Shown here one piece after another: positions 1-6,241 of a DNA stretch of 14,429 bases. Numbering within the stretch: position 1 is the stretch's first letter; every line of letters starts with the position of its first letter. A program made the position numbers and the translations under genes. The notes under the pieces are model-generated. The model saw only the letters and a list, made by a program, of their open reading frames with translations. It searched no databases and had not been told where the DNA came from. The stretch comes from JAGTRP01 sp050259815 (GTDB lineage Bacteria > Pseudomonadota > Gammaproteobacteria > Burkholderiales > Rhodocyclaceae): contig JBLNBI010000222.1 in the NCBI GenBank assembly GCA_050259815.1, positions 1 to 14,429 on the forward strand, written 5' to 3'.

Positions 1-2
1 AC

Positions 3-71
3 GACGAAGCGGCCTATCTGGCGGCGATCAGGTAAATCCCCCTTTTCAGCCGGACGCGCGTCCGGCAGGTC
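3..71 (+). pseudogene. Upstream part of the PAS-GGDEF-EAL gene, cut by an in-frame stop
   Basis: The frame of the downstream sensor gene stays open from base 3, reads DEAAYLAAIR, meets TAA at 33-35, and then continues IPLFSRTRVRQV into the ATG at 72. Joined across the stop, the text resembles the end of a PocR-type sensory domain, which typically reads D-E-x-A-Y-L-x-A-x-x-x-[IV]-P-x-[FL]-S before a helix leading to a PAS domain; this is from memory of the family. A single CAA to TAA change would explain it. Real disruption, a sequencing error or readthrough cannot be told apart here, and the true 5' end lies outside the window. Confidence 0.55.
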
Positions 72-2246
72 ATGGGCCTCATCGTCAACCTGGCCTCCTA
101 CCTCTCCCAGCTGTCGCTGACCAATCTTCGCCTGAGGGAAAGCCAGGGGCAGATGGAGGCCCTGATCAACGCACTGCCGGACCCTATCTGGCTCAAGGAC
201 ACGGAGGGCCGTTTCCAGGCCTGCAACCGCGCCTTCGAGCGCATGCTCGGCAGTTCCGCCGACCGGATTCTCGGCAAGACCGACCACGATTTCTTTCCCG
301 AGGCGATCGCCCGGTTCTTCCGCAGCAAGGACGAAGAGGCGCTGGCGGCGGGCCAGCCTAGCAGCAACGAGGAGTGGATTCCCCTGGCTTCGACCGGAGA
401 ATCCATTCTCGTCGAGACGGTCAAGGCGCCCCTGCCGGGAATGACCGGCGAACCGGTCGGCGTCCTGGGCATTGCGCGGGACATCACCGAGCGCAAACAG
501 GCCGAAGATCATCTGCGCCTGATGTCCAAGGTCTTTTCCAACAGCGGCGAAGCCATCCTGATCACCGACTCGAACAACAGGATCCTGGCCGTCAACAAGG
601 AATTCACCAAGCTCACGGGTTATAGCCCGGAAGAGGTCTACGGACGGAACCCGAGCATGCTGTCCGCGGGGAAAGCCTCCCGCGAAGTGTATGAGGAAAT
701 GTGGTCTTCGCTGGCCGCCAACGACTACTGGCAGGGCGAACTCTGGGACCGCCGGAAGTCCGGCGATCCGTATCCGAAGCGTCTTTCCATCTCCGTGGTC
801 CGCGACGAACGGGGCAACGTCACCAATTACATCGGCCTGTTCCAGGACATCACCAAAACCAAGGCGGCCGAAGACAAGATCCGCCATCTGGCCCATCACG
901 ACGCCCTGACCGGCCTGCCCAATCGTTTCAGCCTGTACCAGCGGATGGAGCAATCCATCGCCTTTGCGCGACGCTTCGATAAACGGGTCGCCGTCCTGCT
1001 GATCGACCTCGACCGGTTCAAGTCCATCAACGACACCCTCGGCCACAACGTGGGCGATCAGTTGCTGATCCAGGTTGCCTCCCGCCTCAGTCAGTCGGTG
1101 CGGCAAACCGACATCGTCGCCCGCCTGGGCGGTGATGAATTCGTTATCGTCCTGACGGGAATCGAACTCGGCCGGCATGCGACCGAAATCGCCGACAAGA
1201 TCGTCCAGCAGATTTCCCTTCCCTACAGCATCGCCGGCCATGTGCTGCGCACTTCTCCCAGTGTAGGTATCTGCCTGTGCCCGGATGACGCTCTGGAGAT
1301 CAACGATCTGATCAAGAACGCGGACATCGCCATGTATCAGGCCAAGGCGCTCGGCCGCGGGAACTACCAGTGCTATACGGAAGGCATGCGGGCGGAGGTG
1401 GCCCGACGGGTCACCGCCGAAAAGGAATTGGAAGCCGCGCTGGACCAGGGCCAGTTCGTCCTGCATTACCAGCCGCAAATCGATCTGGCAACCGGCAGCG
1501 TCACCGGCATGGAAGCCTTGATCCGCTGGCAGCATCCAAGCCGCGGGCTGGTTTTTCCGGGGGACTTCATTCCCGTTGCCGAAGAGACCAACCTGATCAT
1601 CCCTCTGGGCAAGTGGGTACTCGAAGAAGCCTGCCGGCAGTTGAAAGATTGGCATCAGATGGGGCTGGCTCACCTCACTGTTTCGGTCAATCTCAGCGCC
1701 GTCCAATTCGAGGACATCGCCTTGCCGACTCTGGTAGCCAATGTGCTGGAGACCTGCGGACTGCCTCCCCACAGCCTCCATCTCGAAATTACCGAGTCGA
1801 TGGCCATGAGGCGTCCGGAAGACAGCATCCGCATGATGAACACCCTGGCGGATATCGGCGTGAAACTGGCCTTGGACGACTTCGGCACCGGCTACTCTTC
1901 TTTAGCCTATTTGAAGCTCTTCCCCCTGGATATCATCAAGATCGACCGGGCCTTCGTCAAAGATCTCGAAACCGACGAGAACAACGCGGCCATCTGCGAA
2001 ATGACCATGCTGCTCGCCCAGAAGCTGGGCAAGCGGGTAGTGGCCGAAGGGGTCGAAACCGAGGACCAGCGTCGATTCCTGTCGGAGATCGGCTGCCAGG
2101 AGATTCAAGGTTATCTCTACAGCAAGCCCTTGCCTGCGCCTCGGGCGGCGGCGTTCGCCGAAGGCTTTTCCGTGGCGGAAGCTTGCGACTTGGCTTCAGC
2201 GGATGTGCAACACTTCCCAGCGAAGTCGGTCCAATCGAAACCTTAG
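72..2246 (+). CDS. PAS-PAS-GGDEF-EAL cyclic-di-GMP signalling protein (probably 5'-truncated)
   Basis: A predicted bifunctional diguanylate cyclase/phosphodiesterase that makes or breaks cyclic di-GMP in response to sensed signals. An N-terminal helix (about residues 1-27) leads into PAS 1 (about 28-140, ending DITERKQAE) and PAS 2 (about 150-270, ending QDITKTKAAED). A GGDEF domain follows, with GGDEF at 353-357 and an RxxD inhibitory-site motif (RQTD) five residues before it. The EAL domain has EAL at 481-483, then EITES, DDFGTGYSS at about 602, KIDRAFV, AEGVET and QGYLYSKPLP. The key motifs of both catalytic domains are present, so both activities are possible. No membrane segment is visible, so it looks cytosolic. 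The ATG at 72 has no convincing ribosome-binding site and sits inside what looks like the end of a sensory domain, so the natural start is probably upstream of the in-frame TAA at 33-35. Confidence 0.9.
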   Translation: MGLIVNLASYLSQLSLTNLRLRESQGQMEALINALPDPIWLKDTEGRFQACNRAFERMLGSSADRILGKTDHDFFPEAIARFFRSKDEEALAAGQPSSNEEWIPLASTGESILVETVKAPLPGMTGEPVGVLGIARDITERKQAEDHLRLMSKVFSNSGEAILITDSNNRILAVNKEFTKLTGYSPEEVYGRNPSMLSAGKASREVYEEMWSSLAANDYWQGELWDRRKSGDPYPKRLSISVVRDERGNVTNYIGLFQDITKTKAAEDKIRHLAHHDALTGLPNRFSLYQRMEQSIAFARRFDKRVAVLLIDLDRFKSINDTLGHNVGDQLLIQVASRLSQSVRQTDIVARLGGDEFVIVLTGIELGRHATEIADKIVQQISLPYSIAGHVLRTSPSVGICLCPDDALEINDLIKNADIAMYQAKALGRGNYQCYTEGMRAEVARRVTAEKELEAALDQGQFVLHYQPQIDLATGSVTGMEALIRWQHPSRGLVFPGDFIPVAEETNLIIPLGKWVLEEACRQLKDWHQMGLAHLTVSVNLSAVQFEDIALPTLVANVLETCGLPPHSLHLEITESMAMRRPEDSIRMMNTLADIGVKLALDDFGTGYSSLAYLKLFPLDIIKIDRAFVKDLETDENNAAICEMTMLLAQKLGKRVVAEGVETEDQRRFLSEIGCQEIQGYLYSKPLPAPRAAAFAEGFSVAEACDLASADVQHFPAKSVQSKP

Positions 2247-2250
2247 CCCA

Positions 2251-2279
2251 TTGACATTATTGCGACTGAACAAGAAACT
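2251..2279 (+). promoter_or_regulatory. Candidate sigma-70 promoter
   Basis: A perfect TTGACA lies at 2251-2256. The best -10 after a 17-base spacer is GAAACT at 2274-2279, which matches TATAAT at only three positions. It sits just after the stop of the GGDEF-EAL gene and would drive the leader, hairpin and terminator downstream. The strong -35 and weak -10 make this tentative. Confidence 0.3.
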
Positions 2280-2322
2280 GCCCCTTCCCTTAAGACCAAC
2301 CACTTTCCACAAGGAGATTTCG

Positions 2323-2361
2323 ATGCCTGCCACAGCCAACACCAAGGAAACAATGCGCTGA
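2323..2361 (+). CDS. Candidate 12-residue leader peptide
   Basis: The ORF encodes MPATANTKETMR. A strong AAGGAG at 2311-2316 lies six bases before the ATG, a better ribosome-binding site than most genes in this window have. It is followed at once by a hairpin (2380-2409) and a strong intrinsic terminator (2422-2455), the order seen in attenuation leaders. No run of one amino acid points to a particular regulating tRNA. It could also be the stub of a deleted gene. Expression is not shown by sequence. Confidence 0.35.
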   Translation: MPATANTKETMR

Positions 2362-2379
2362 GACCGTAGGCATCGTGCT

Positions 2380-2409
2380 GCCCGGAACTCGCGCAAGGCG
2401 AATCCGGGC
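2380..2409 (+). ncRNA. Structured RNA hairpin between leader ORF and terminator
   Basis: The 7-bp stem GCCCGGA (2380-2386) / TCCGGGC (2403-2409) encloses an inner 4-bp stem TCGC/GCGA with a GCAAG loop, separated by a small internal loop. It begins 18 bases after the stop of the 12-codon ORF and ends 12 bases before the terminator stem. I do not recognise it as a named riboswitch or RNA family. Its order with the leader ORF and terminator suggests a regulatory role. Confidence 0.45.
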
Positions 2410-2421
2410 TGGGAAGGAGCG

Positions 2422-2455
2422 AAACCCCTGGCCATTGCCGGGGGTTTTTGTTTTT
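2422..2455 (+). terminator. Strong intrinsic terminator
   Basis: An 11-bp stem with one G-T pair, AAACCCCTGGC (2422-2432) / GCCGGGGGTTT (2437-2447), has a CATT loop and is followed by TTTTT-G-TTTTT. It would end transcription of the GGDEF-EAL gene and of the leader ORF, before the RtcB remnant. Confidence 0.85.
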
Positions 2456-2523
2456 GGCTTTCCCTATCCATCCCGGATTCCAGAAAGAGCGGCCCCGCCG
2501 CTGCAAGAAATTCAGGAATCATC

Positions 2524-2679
2524 ATGGGAATACAAATTGAGTTGAACAAAGGTCGCGTGCCGGTCAAGGTCTGGACCCGCGACATCGAGCCGGACGCCAT
2601 CCGGCAATTGCTGAACGTCGCTTCGCTGCAGGTCGTGCATGGCCACACTCAGAAGCCAGTGCTCTGCGTGAAGGAGTGA
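2524..2679 (+). pseudogene. RtcB RNA ligase remnant with large internal deletion
   Basis: This 51-codon open frame joins the two ends of an RtcB ligase. Residues 10-33 (GRVPVKVWTRDIEP, then A-x-R-Q-L-L-N-V-A) line up with residues 11-35 of the intact RtcB in this window (GKPIKLWT, then A-R-V-Q-L-M-K-T-A). The last residues, KPVLCVKE, match the C-terminus of the intact copy, RQVVCVKG. About 350 residues with all the metal-binding and active-site positions are missing, and the reading frame is kept across the junction. The N-terminal wording fits the shorter-headed RtcB2-like branch better than the E. coli-like copy, so it looks like a second ligase gene rather than a duplicate of the local one. 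CAGGAA about six bases upstream is a plausible ribosome-binding site. It cannot be an active ligase, but may still be translated, since AAGGAG at its 3' end serves the next gene. Confidence 0.75.
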
Positions 2680-2682
2680 GCC

Positions 2683-2877
2683 ATGGCGACCAAGAAGACC
2701 GTCCTCATCCTGCCCCAGACCAAGCCTCGCAACCCGCTGCTGGTGCCCGGCCTGACCCGCCGTGCCGGCCCCCACGACAAGTCGCGCAAGGCCGTCCGCC
2801 AGCAGATGCGCCAGCGCACCCAGCAGTCTCTCGCCGCCCTGATGAACAGCGAGAAGGCTGAATTCGAAATCGACTAA
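2683..2877 (+). CDS. Small basic protein of unknown function
   Basis: A 64-residue, strongly basic protein. It starts MATKKTVLILPQTKPRNPL, has a Gly/Arg-rich middle (LTRRAGPHDKSRKAVRQQ), a glutamine- and arginine-rich helix-like part (MRQRTQQSLAALMN) and an acidic tail EFEID. There is no signal peptide or membrane segment, and the charge suggests nucleic-acid or ribosome contact. The KxRNPL...RxAGxHxK pattern feels familiar from small uncharacterised proteobacterial proteins, but I cannot name the family. AAGGAG inside the last codons of the RtcB remnant lies six bases before the ATG, and only three bases separate the two frames, so the genes were built to be translated together. A terminator follows directly. 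The start is well supported; the function is unknown. Confidence 0.75.
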   Translation: MATKKTVLILPQTKPRNPLLVPGLTRRAGPHDKSRKAVRQQMRQRTQQSLAALMNSEKAEFEID

Positions 2878-2883
2878 CCCTGC

Positions 2884-2909
2884 CCGCCCCGCCCTGGGGC
2901 GGCCTTTTT
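2884..2909 (+). terminator. Intrinsic terminator after the small basic protein
   Basis: The 7-bp stem CCGCCCC (2884-2890) / GGGGCGG (2896-2902) has a GCCCT loop, then CC and TTTTT at 2905-2909. It lies seven bases after the stop of the basic-protein gene. Confidence 0.75.
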
Positions 2910-2994
2910 CTCAAGGAGAAAGCCATGAACCGACCGACTGCCCGACTTGTTCCGCACGCGCCATCGAACGCCGATCAATTTACGGAAACCCGAC

Positions 2995-3297
2995 ATGGAC
3001 CACCACGCTATCGAAGAAATCATCGCTTGCCTTCGGGGTGAGCGCACCGTCTATCCCTATTACCGAGACCGCTACAGCATCGGGCTGTTGCGCCAGTTGA
3101 GCCGCCACGGCCGCCGTGCCGAGCCCCTCAGTGTCGCGTCCCTGAAGAAATTCCTCTTCGCGCCGACGAGCGAGGTGCCGCCTTTCCTGGCGGAGGACAA
3201 GGAGGTGCGCCAAGTGCTGCGGAGGAATCCGGAGATCGGGTTCTTTTGCCTGCGTCCGGATAGCTCGGTGCAGACAGGCGGGCCGCTGATGGACTAA
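2995..3297 (+). CDS. Uncharacterised 100-residue protein
   Basis: Starting at MDHHAIEEII the protein has 100 residues. It is soluble, with a helical start (IEEIIACLRGER), an aromatic stretch (VYPYYRDRYSIGLL), a middle part with LKKFLFAP, and a C-terminal part with EVRQVLRRNPEIGFFCLRP. I recognise no family. The frame is open further back to an ATG at 2947, but the text from 2947 to 2994 is low in protein-like features. A strong AAGGAG at 2913-2918 serves an ATG at 2925 in a different frame, which runs only 38 codons, so the 5' end may have been altered by a small insertion or deletion. A third frame there reads CPTCSARAIER, a possible zinc-knuckle start, but this is weak. The start is uncertain. 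Confidence 0.5.
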   Translation: MDHHAIEEIIACLRGERTVYPYYRDRYSIGLLRQLSRHGRRAEPLSVASLKKFLFAPTSEVPPFLAEDKEVRQVLRRNPEIGFFCLRPDSSVQTGGPLMD

Positions 3298-3309
3298 CGA
3301 ACCAGCCCC

Positions 3310-3408
3310 AGCCTGCCCACGGCGCTCGCCAGCAATCCGCGGCCGGTGCTGCTGCATTGCCGCAGCGGGTACCGGACTAAATTAACAATAGGCTGCTTGT
3401 CGGCCTAA
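3310..3408 (+). pseudogene. Fragment of a DUF442/phosphatase- or rhodanese-like gene
   Basis: The frame reads ALASNPRPVLLHCRSGYR and then loses family character (TKLTIGCLSA) before TAA. PVLLHCRSGxR is the active-site loop typical of DUF442 (beta-lactamase-hydrolase-like phosphatase) and of rhodanese domains. No start codon or N-terminal domain precedes it: the frame opens right after the stop of the previous gene. Family text ends at about base 3378, which probably marks a breakpoint on the left side of the cassette region. It is too short to choose between the two families. Confidence 0.5.
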
Positions 3409-3551
3409 GCCGAACTTGGGCCTCTAGCCAGAATCGGGCGGCTATGCGCCAGTTACCAGCCGCTGATGACGGTTAATGGCCGCTTTCGTCATCGGCATGG
3501 GGGCAGCACCCGACCCAAACCGGAAGTTGCGACCTTTAGAAAGCGGACGGT
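3409..3551. other. Intergenic stretch with no gene
   Basis: No convincing ORF, RNA or repeat is seen on either strand. It lies between the truncated HCRSG fragment and the last cassette recombination site, so it is probably old flanking or decayed cassette sequence. Confidence 0.5.
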
Positions 3552-3617
3552 CTGGAACGTGGAGCTAACCGGTCTGCGCGGCTTTTCGCGCAGCTCCGGT
3601 TGAGCGACGGGTTAGGT
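3552..3617 (-). repeat. attC-like cassette recombination site (distal, degenerate)
   Basis: One core is GTTAGGT at 3611-3617 (GTTRRRY), overlapping the TAA stop of the cassette gene at 3612. Inside, GCTAACCGG (3564-3572) pairs with CCGGTTGAGC (3596-3605), with one G left unpaired as attC sites require, and CTGCGCG pairs with CGCGCAG. The opposite core (3552-3558, CTGGAAC) keeps only the AAC triplet of RYYYAAC. This is the end of the array farthest from where an integrase would be expected. Confidence 0.6.
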
Positions 3618-4229
3618 ATTTGCGCGAGAAAACTCTGCATGATCGTACAGTGTGAGTTGAGCCGCCAATGCAAGCTCCTTGGCTGTGGAGCTTTCTGATG
3701 CTCTGACAATTAACGAGCAATAGGAATCCGAGTTTGTCTCGAAGTGCAGAAGCGCAAAGTCTCTATCGGCCAACCAGTCGGACAAGGCCAGTAATGCTTC
3801 GGGAACTGAGCGGAATTCCGTTTCGCAATCATGCTCCCAGCGCTGGTTGATGCCGAATGTGGCCAGAATCTCTGAAACCTGCCAAACGATTTCCTCGCGT
3901 GCCTTCCAATCCAACTGGATAAACACCCATTTCCCACGCCGTTGGCCTTCTTCACCGGACATGACTTCGCTCAACGCATCGAACATGTCTTCGGAGTCAT
4001 CTAGAGCTCGTTTCGCAACTCGGCACAAGCGTTGAACTTCACTCTTGTTCAGCTGGGCCGTTGCAAATTGAAGGAAGTTCTGTAGGTTCTTTTTCTTTCG
4101 CCATAACTCGGCCTTGTTCGTCGGATGCAGTAGTTCCCAAATCTCGTCGTCAGGCACATTGGTATCAATAGGCTCTGCCGGGGTTGTGAGATTCCTGTTG
4201 AGCAGCTTGCCTAGAAACCTAAGCATCAT
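3612..4229 (-). CDS. Cassette gene, uncharacterised 205-residue protein
   Basis: A soluble protein of 205 residues. It has a short amphipathic start (MMLRFLGKLLNR), a charged helical part with LWRKKKNLQNFLQ (about 44-56), and a better conserved-looking C-terminal half containing GKWVFIQLDWKAREEIVWQ, ILATFGI and SVPEALLALSDWLADRDFALLHF. The pattern of an 'IQLDWKA...ILATFGI...LLALSDWL' core recalls a DUF6630-like family, but this is from memory and unsure. The ATG lies four bases from the GTTAGGT core of the neighbouring site, and the stop codon overlaps the core of its own site, both typical of integron cassettes. Composition is poorer in GC than the repair genes. Function unknown. Confidence 0.7.
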   Translation of the reverse strand: MMLRFLGKLLNRNLTTPAEPIDTNVPDDEIWELLHPTNKAELWRKKKNLQNFLQFATAQLNKSEVQRLCRVAKRALDDSEDMFDALSEVMSGEEGQRRGKWVFIQLDWKAREEIVWQVSEILATFGINQRWEHDCETEFRSVPEALLALSDWLADRDFALLHFETNSDSYCSLIVRASESSTAKELALAAQLTLYDHAEFSRANT

Positions 4230-4233
4230 GAAT

Positions 4234-4289
4234 ACCTAACGATTGAATTAAGCGGCGCGGTAAGGCATCCGCTGGAATGCCGGGTTGGG
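4234..4289 (-). repeat. attC site between cassettes
   Basis: The cores are ACCTAAC (4234-4240, RYYYAAC) and GTTGGGC (4283-4289, GTTRRRY), both exact to consensus. The inner arms TTAAGCGG and CCGCTGGAA pair through AGCGG/CCGCT with unpaired bases beside them. At 56 bp it is close to the classical 59-base length. It belongs to the cassette whose gene ends at 4321. Confidence 0.8.
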
Positions 4290-4320
4290 CCTGAGCCAGA
4301 GCATGGCTGAGCAACGGCCG

Positions 4321-5061
4321 TTACCAGAGCCGCCACCACGGGCGCTTGCGCGCTCCTGCGCCTACGCCTTGGTCAAGCTGAGAAACGCTGGTGTCGGTTT
4401 GCTGCGCATCCCTGGTATCAGGTTTGGAGCAATGCCAGTAATAGTCGCCACCTAGATATCCAGCATCCAGCGCCCGGGAGGAATCGAGGCGAGCGGCATG
4501 GTCCAGTTCCGCGGGCGATCGCGAATAGAAGTCTTCTGCGCTAAACGGTTGGAACCCCTCGTGGTATCCAGCCCAGAACTTCAATAGCTCCATTGGCGGT
4601 AGCTGGGACTTGAAACAGGCTGAAAACTTGTCTGCTGCCTCGGCGATGTACCCCATGAGAAGCACCTCAATAGGGTTCATGGCGAGATACGGCAATGGAA
4701 GCTCCGCCAAGCCTTCGCAGGCGCGCTGCCAATACCCTTCGCCTAAGGCGGTATCGCCCGCCATCTCCTGGAAAGTCTCAAGGCTGGCTTGCAGGTTGTG
4801 CCATGCGGTCGCCACGTCAATGCAAGGAAGGTGAACGGTCAGCTCATCCGGCCCATTCTCTTGTCCCCAATATTCCAGTGGAACGTGCACTTCAGTTAGC
4901 TGCGCGCCGCGGAAACAACAGAACCATGGAAGCGGGACGCGATACGACACTTCTGCGATTTCTGCGTAGTTGGCTTGCGGGCCTTGCCGCAATGCTGCCT
5001 GCAGGGAATAGGGGTCGCCGGTCAGAGTTGGCGTATTCAGTAGGTACGCACGATTTGCCAT
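4321..5061 (-). CDS. Cassette gene, uncharacterised 246-residue protein
   Basis: A 246-residue soluble protein that starts MANRAYLLNT. It is rich in aromatic residues and has an N-terminal part resembling a small enzyme or immunity-type fold (PLPWFCCFRGAQL, VHVPLEYWGQENGP). The middle is helical (ATAWHNLQASLETFQEMAG; PLPYLAMNPIEVLLMGYIAEAADKF) and the C-terminus is basic with tryptophans (ARKRPWWRLW). The cysteine pair WFCC, a later ACF, and WHC are not arranged as a recognisable metal site. I recognise no family. It occupies one cassette: its attC site lies 31 bases beyond the stop, and another attC site lies about 70 bases upstream of its start. No good ribosome-binding site is seen. Integron cassettes often carry toxin, immunity or stress genes, but nothing here proves that. 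Confidence 0.7.
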   Translation of the reverse strand: MANRAYLLNTPTLTGDPYSLQAALRQGPQANYAEIAEVSYRVPLPWFCCFRGAQLTEVHVPLEYWGQENGPDELTVHLPCIDVATAWHNLQASLETFQEMAGDTALGEGYWQRACEGLAELPLPYLAMNPIEVLLMGYIAEAADKFSACFKSQLPPMELLKFWAGYHEGFQPFSAEDFYSRSPAELDHAARLDSSRALDAGYLGGDYYWHCSKPDTRDAQQTDTSVSQLDQGVGAGARKRPWWRLW

Positions 5062-5130
5062 GTCAGACCCTACAGATCATTGGTTAAGTTCGACTTCATC
5101 TGTTCCGCTTCAAGGAAGCGCGACCCTGAA

Positions 5131-5223
5131 GCCCAACGATGGAGGTAAGCGGACTGCCGCGCGAGGCGCAACAGGAAGGCCAAGGCGGGTGTCCGGCAGG
5201 TCCGCTTGACCGTAGGCTTAGGC
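5131..5223 (-). repeat. attC site between cassettes
   Basis: The left core is GCCCAAC (5131-5137). The right core is CTTAGGC (5217-5223), one base off GTTRRRY. The arms AAGCGGAC-TGCCG and CGGCA-GGTCCGCTT pair fully apart from small bulges. About 93 bp long. It follows the stop of the gene at 5254 on the minus strand by about 30 bases. Confidence 0.75.
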
Positions 5224-5253
5224 AATGACTTAGTCATGTGGTGAACTGCCGGG

Positions 5254-5703
5254 CTATACACGACGAAACAGAAGATCAAAAGAGATTCCGGGAACGCCAT
5301 GCATCGCTGTTAAGCAGTTGCCGTCGTCACGCCAAATATAGAGCTGCTCCCCGACTTCTTGGCCGGATGGGTATAGCGGAAATATCCATGAACGTCGGGC
5401 CTTAACGATACTAAGAGCTGACGCTTCGTATGTTCCTGCAAAGAAGTAAATTGATCCGTTCTCTGCATGTCCTGTACCCGATTCCTTGGCTTCGGAAAGG
5501 CTGGCCGCATCAAGGGATTCTGTGAATTTCCAAAAAGGGAAAGAGCTGGTCGTGTTGTCTTTCTCTGAGCGCGAAACGCTGATCCACTTTCCGTCCGGAT
5601 AAAAGCGAAAGAAAATCGTATTCCAGCCACGTAGCAACCCGCCTCCATGCATTTCTTCCCAATAGGACGGACGTGACAAGTAATAGCCGTTTGTGTGAGG
5701 CAT
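5254..5703 (-). CDS. Cassette gene, uncharacterised 149-residue protein
   Basis: A 149-residue soluble protein with many aromatic residues: YYLSRPSYWEEM, WNTIFFRFYPDGKWISVS, IYFFAGTYEA, SWIFPLYPSG and LYIWRDDGNCL. The pattern of short beta-strands with aromatic residues and glycine turns suggests a small beta-rich domain, but I recognise no family. The ATG at 5703 (MPHTNGYY) is chosen because it lies five bases after the GTTAGGC core of the next site. The frame is open further back to 5754, but that extra text is a translation of the attC site. The gene ends with TAG about 30 bases before its own attC site. Confidence 0.65.
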   Translation of the reverse strand: MPHTNGYYLSRPSYWEEMHGGGLLRGWNTIFFRFYPDGKWISVSRSEKDNTTSSFPFWKFTESLDAASLSEAKESGTGHAENGSIYFFAGTYEASALSIVKARRSWIFPLYPSGQEVGEQLYIWRDDGNCLTAMHGVPGISFDLLFRRV

Positions 5704-5708
5704 GCTGT

Positions 5709-5798
5709 GCCTAACGATGAAAGTAACCGGCTGCCGCGCGAGGCGGGCAGCCATGACGACGACGGTTCTCGGCAGTCCGGTTGACTGGATTGTTAGGC
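5709..5798 (-). repeat. attC site between cassettes (best example)
   Basis: The cores GCCTAAC (5709-5715) and GTTAGGC (5792-5798) are exact and fully complementary. The inner arms ACCGGCTGCC and GGCAG-TCCGGT pair with small bulges. At 90 bp this is a textbook attC site and the strongest evidence that the minus-strand genes are integron cassettes. Confidence 0.9.
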
Positions 5799-5804
5799 TG
5801 CTGG

Positions 5805-6203
5805 CTATTTGAACTCAAAGCGAACGTTTTTAACGACCTGATGCTTACCCCAGAAGAAGTTGCAAACCCTTGCAACCTCTGCTCCGTCCTTACTTTCGGG
5901 AACGCACCCGCCCTTGATGGTTACCGATTTTTCCCCTTGCTTTGACAGCGGGAACTCCATTGATATGCCTTCAGGGATGACATGTTCAAGCTGCACGTTT
6001 TCGGAATAGTCATCAACGAGGGCGAATATCATGACCTTGTCGGCTTTGAGCGTGTAAAGGTCATGTTGGAACGCGGCCCCTGGCAAGAGACACATTTCAA
6101 TGACCGATTTCTCAATAGTCTGCTGCTTGCATTGTGGTGGCTCGGCAGCCTGAACGCTAAATGCAGCACATGCCAACCAGACCGAGAAAATTGAATATTT
6201 CAT
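5805..6203 (-). CDS. Cassette gene, exported protein with four cysteines
   Basis: 132 residues. The N-terminus MKYSIFSVWLACAAFSVQA followed by AEPP is a clear Sec signal peptide, with likely cleavage after VQA. The mature part of about 113 residues has four cysteines (PQC, EMC, GGC, RVC), suggesting two disulphides in the periplasm, and alternating hydrophobic and charged strands (KADKVMIFALVDDYSENVQL; HQVVKNVRFEFK) like a small beta-sandwich. I recognise no family. TGAGGAATTC before the ATG gives a proper ribosome-binding site, unusual among these cassette genes, so it may be translated well from its own start. Its TAG stop lies six bases from the GTTAGGC core of its attC site. Confidence 0.75.
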   Translation of the reverse strand: MKYSIFSVWLACAAFSVQAAEPPQCKQQTIEKSVIEMCLLPGAAFQHDLYTLKADKVMIFALVDDYSENVQLEHVIPEGISMEFPLSKQGEKSVTIKGGCVPESKDGAEVARVCNFFWGKHQVVKNVRFEFK

Positions 6204-6241
6204 GAATTCCTCAATAAGAAGGTGAGAGAGGGAATAAAGCA

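Noticed and set aside
5070..5300. 76-codon minus-strand frame
   Set aside because: It is mostly a translation of the attC site and overlaps the end of a real cassette gene in another frame.
5704..5754. Upstream start for the 149-residue cassette protein
   Set aside because: The added residues come from the attC site; the ATG at 5703 follows the core site at the spacing expected for cassettes.
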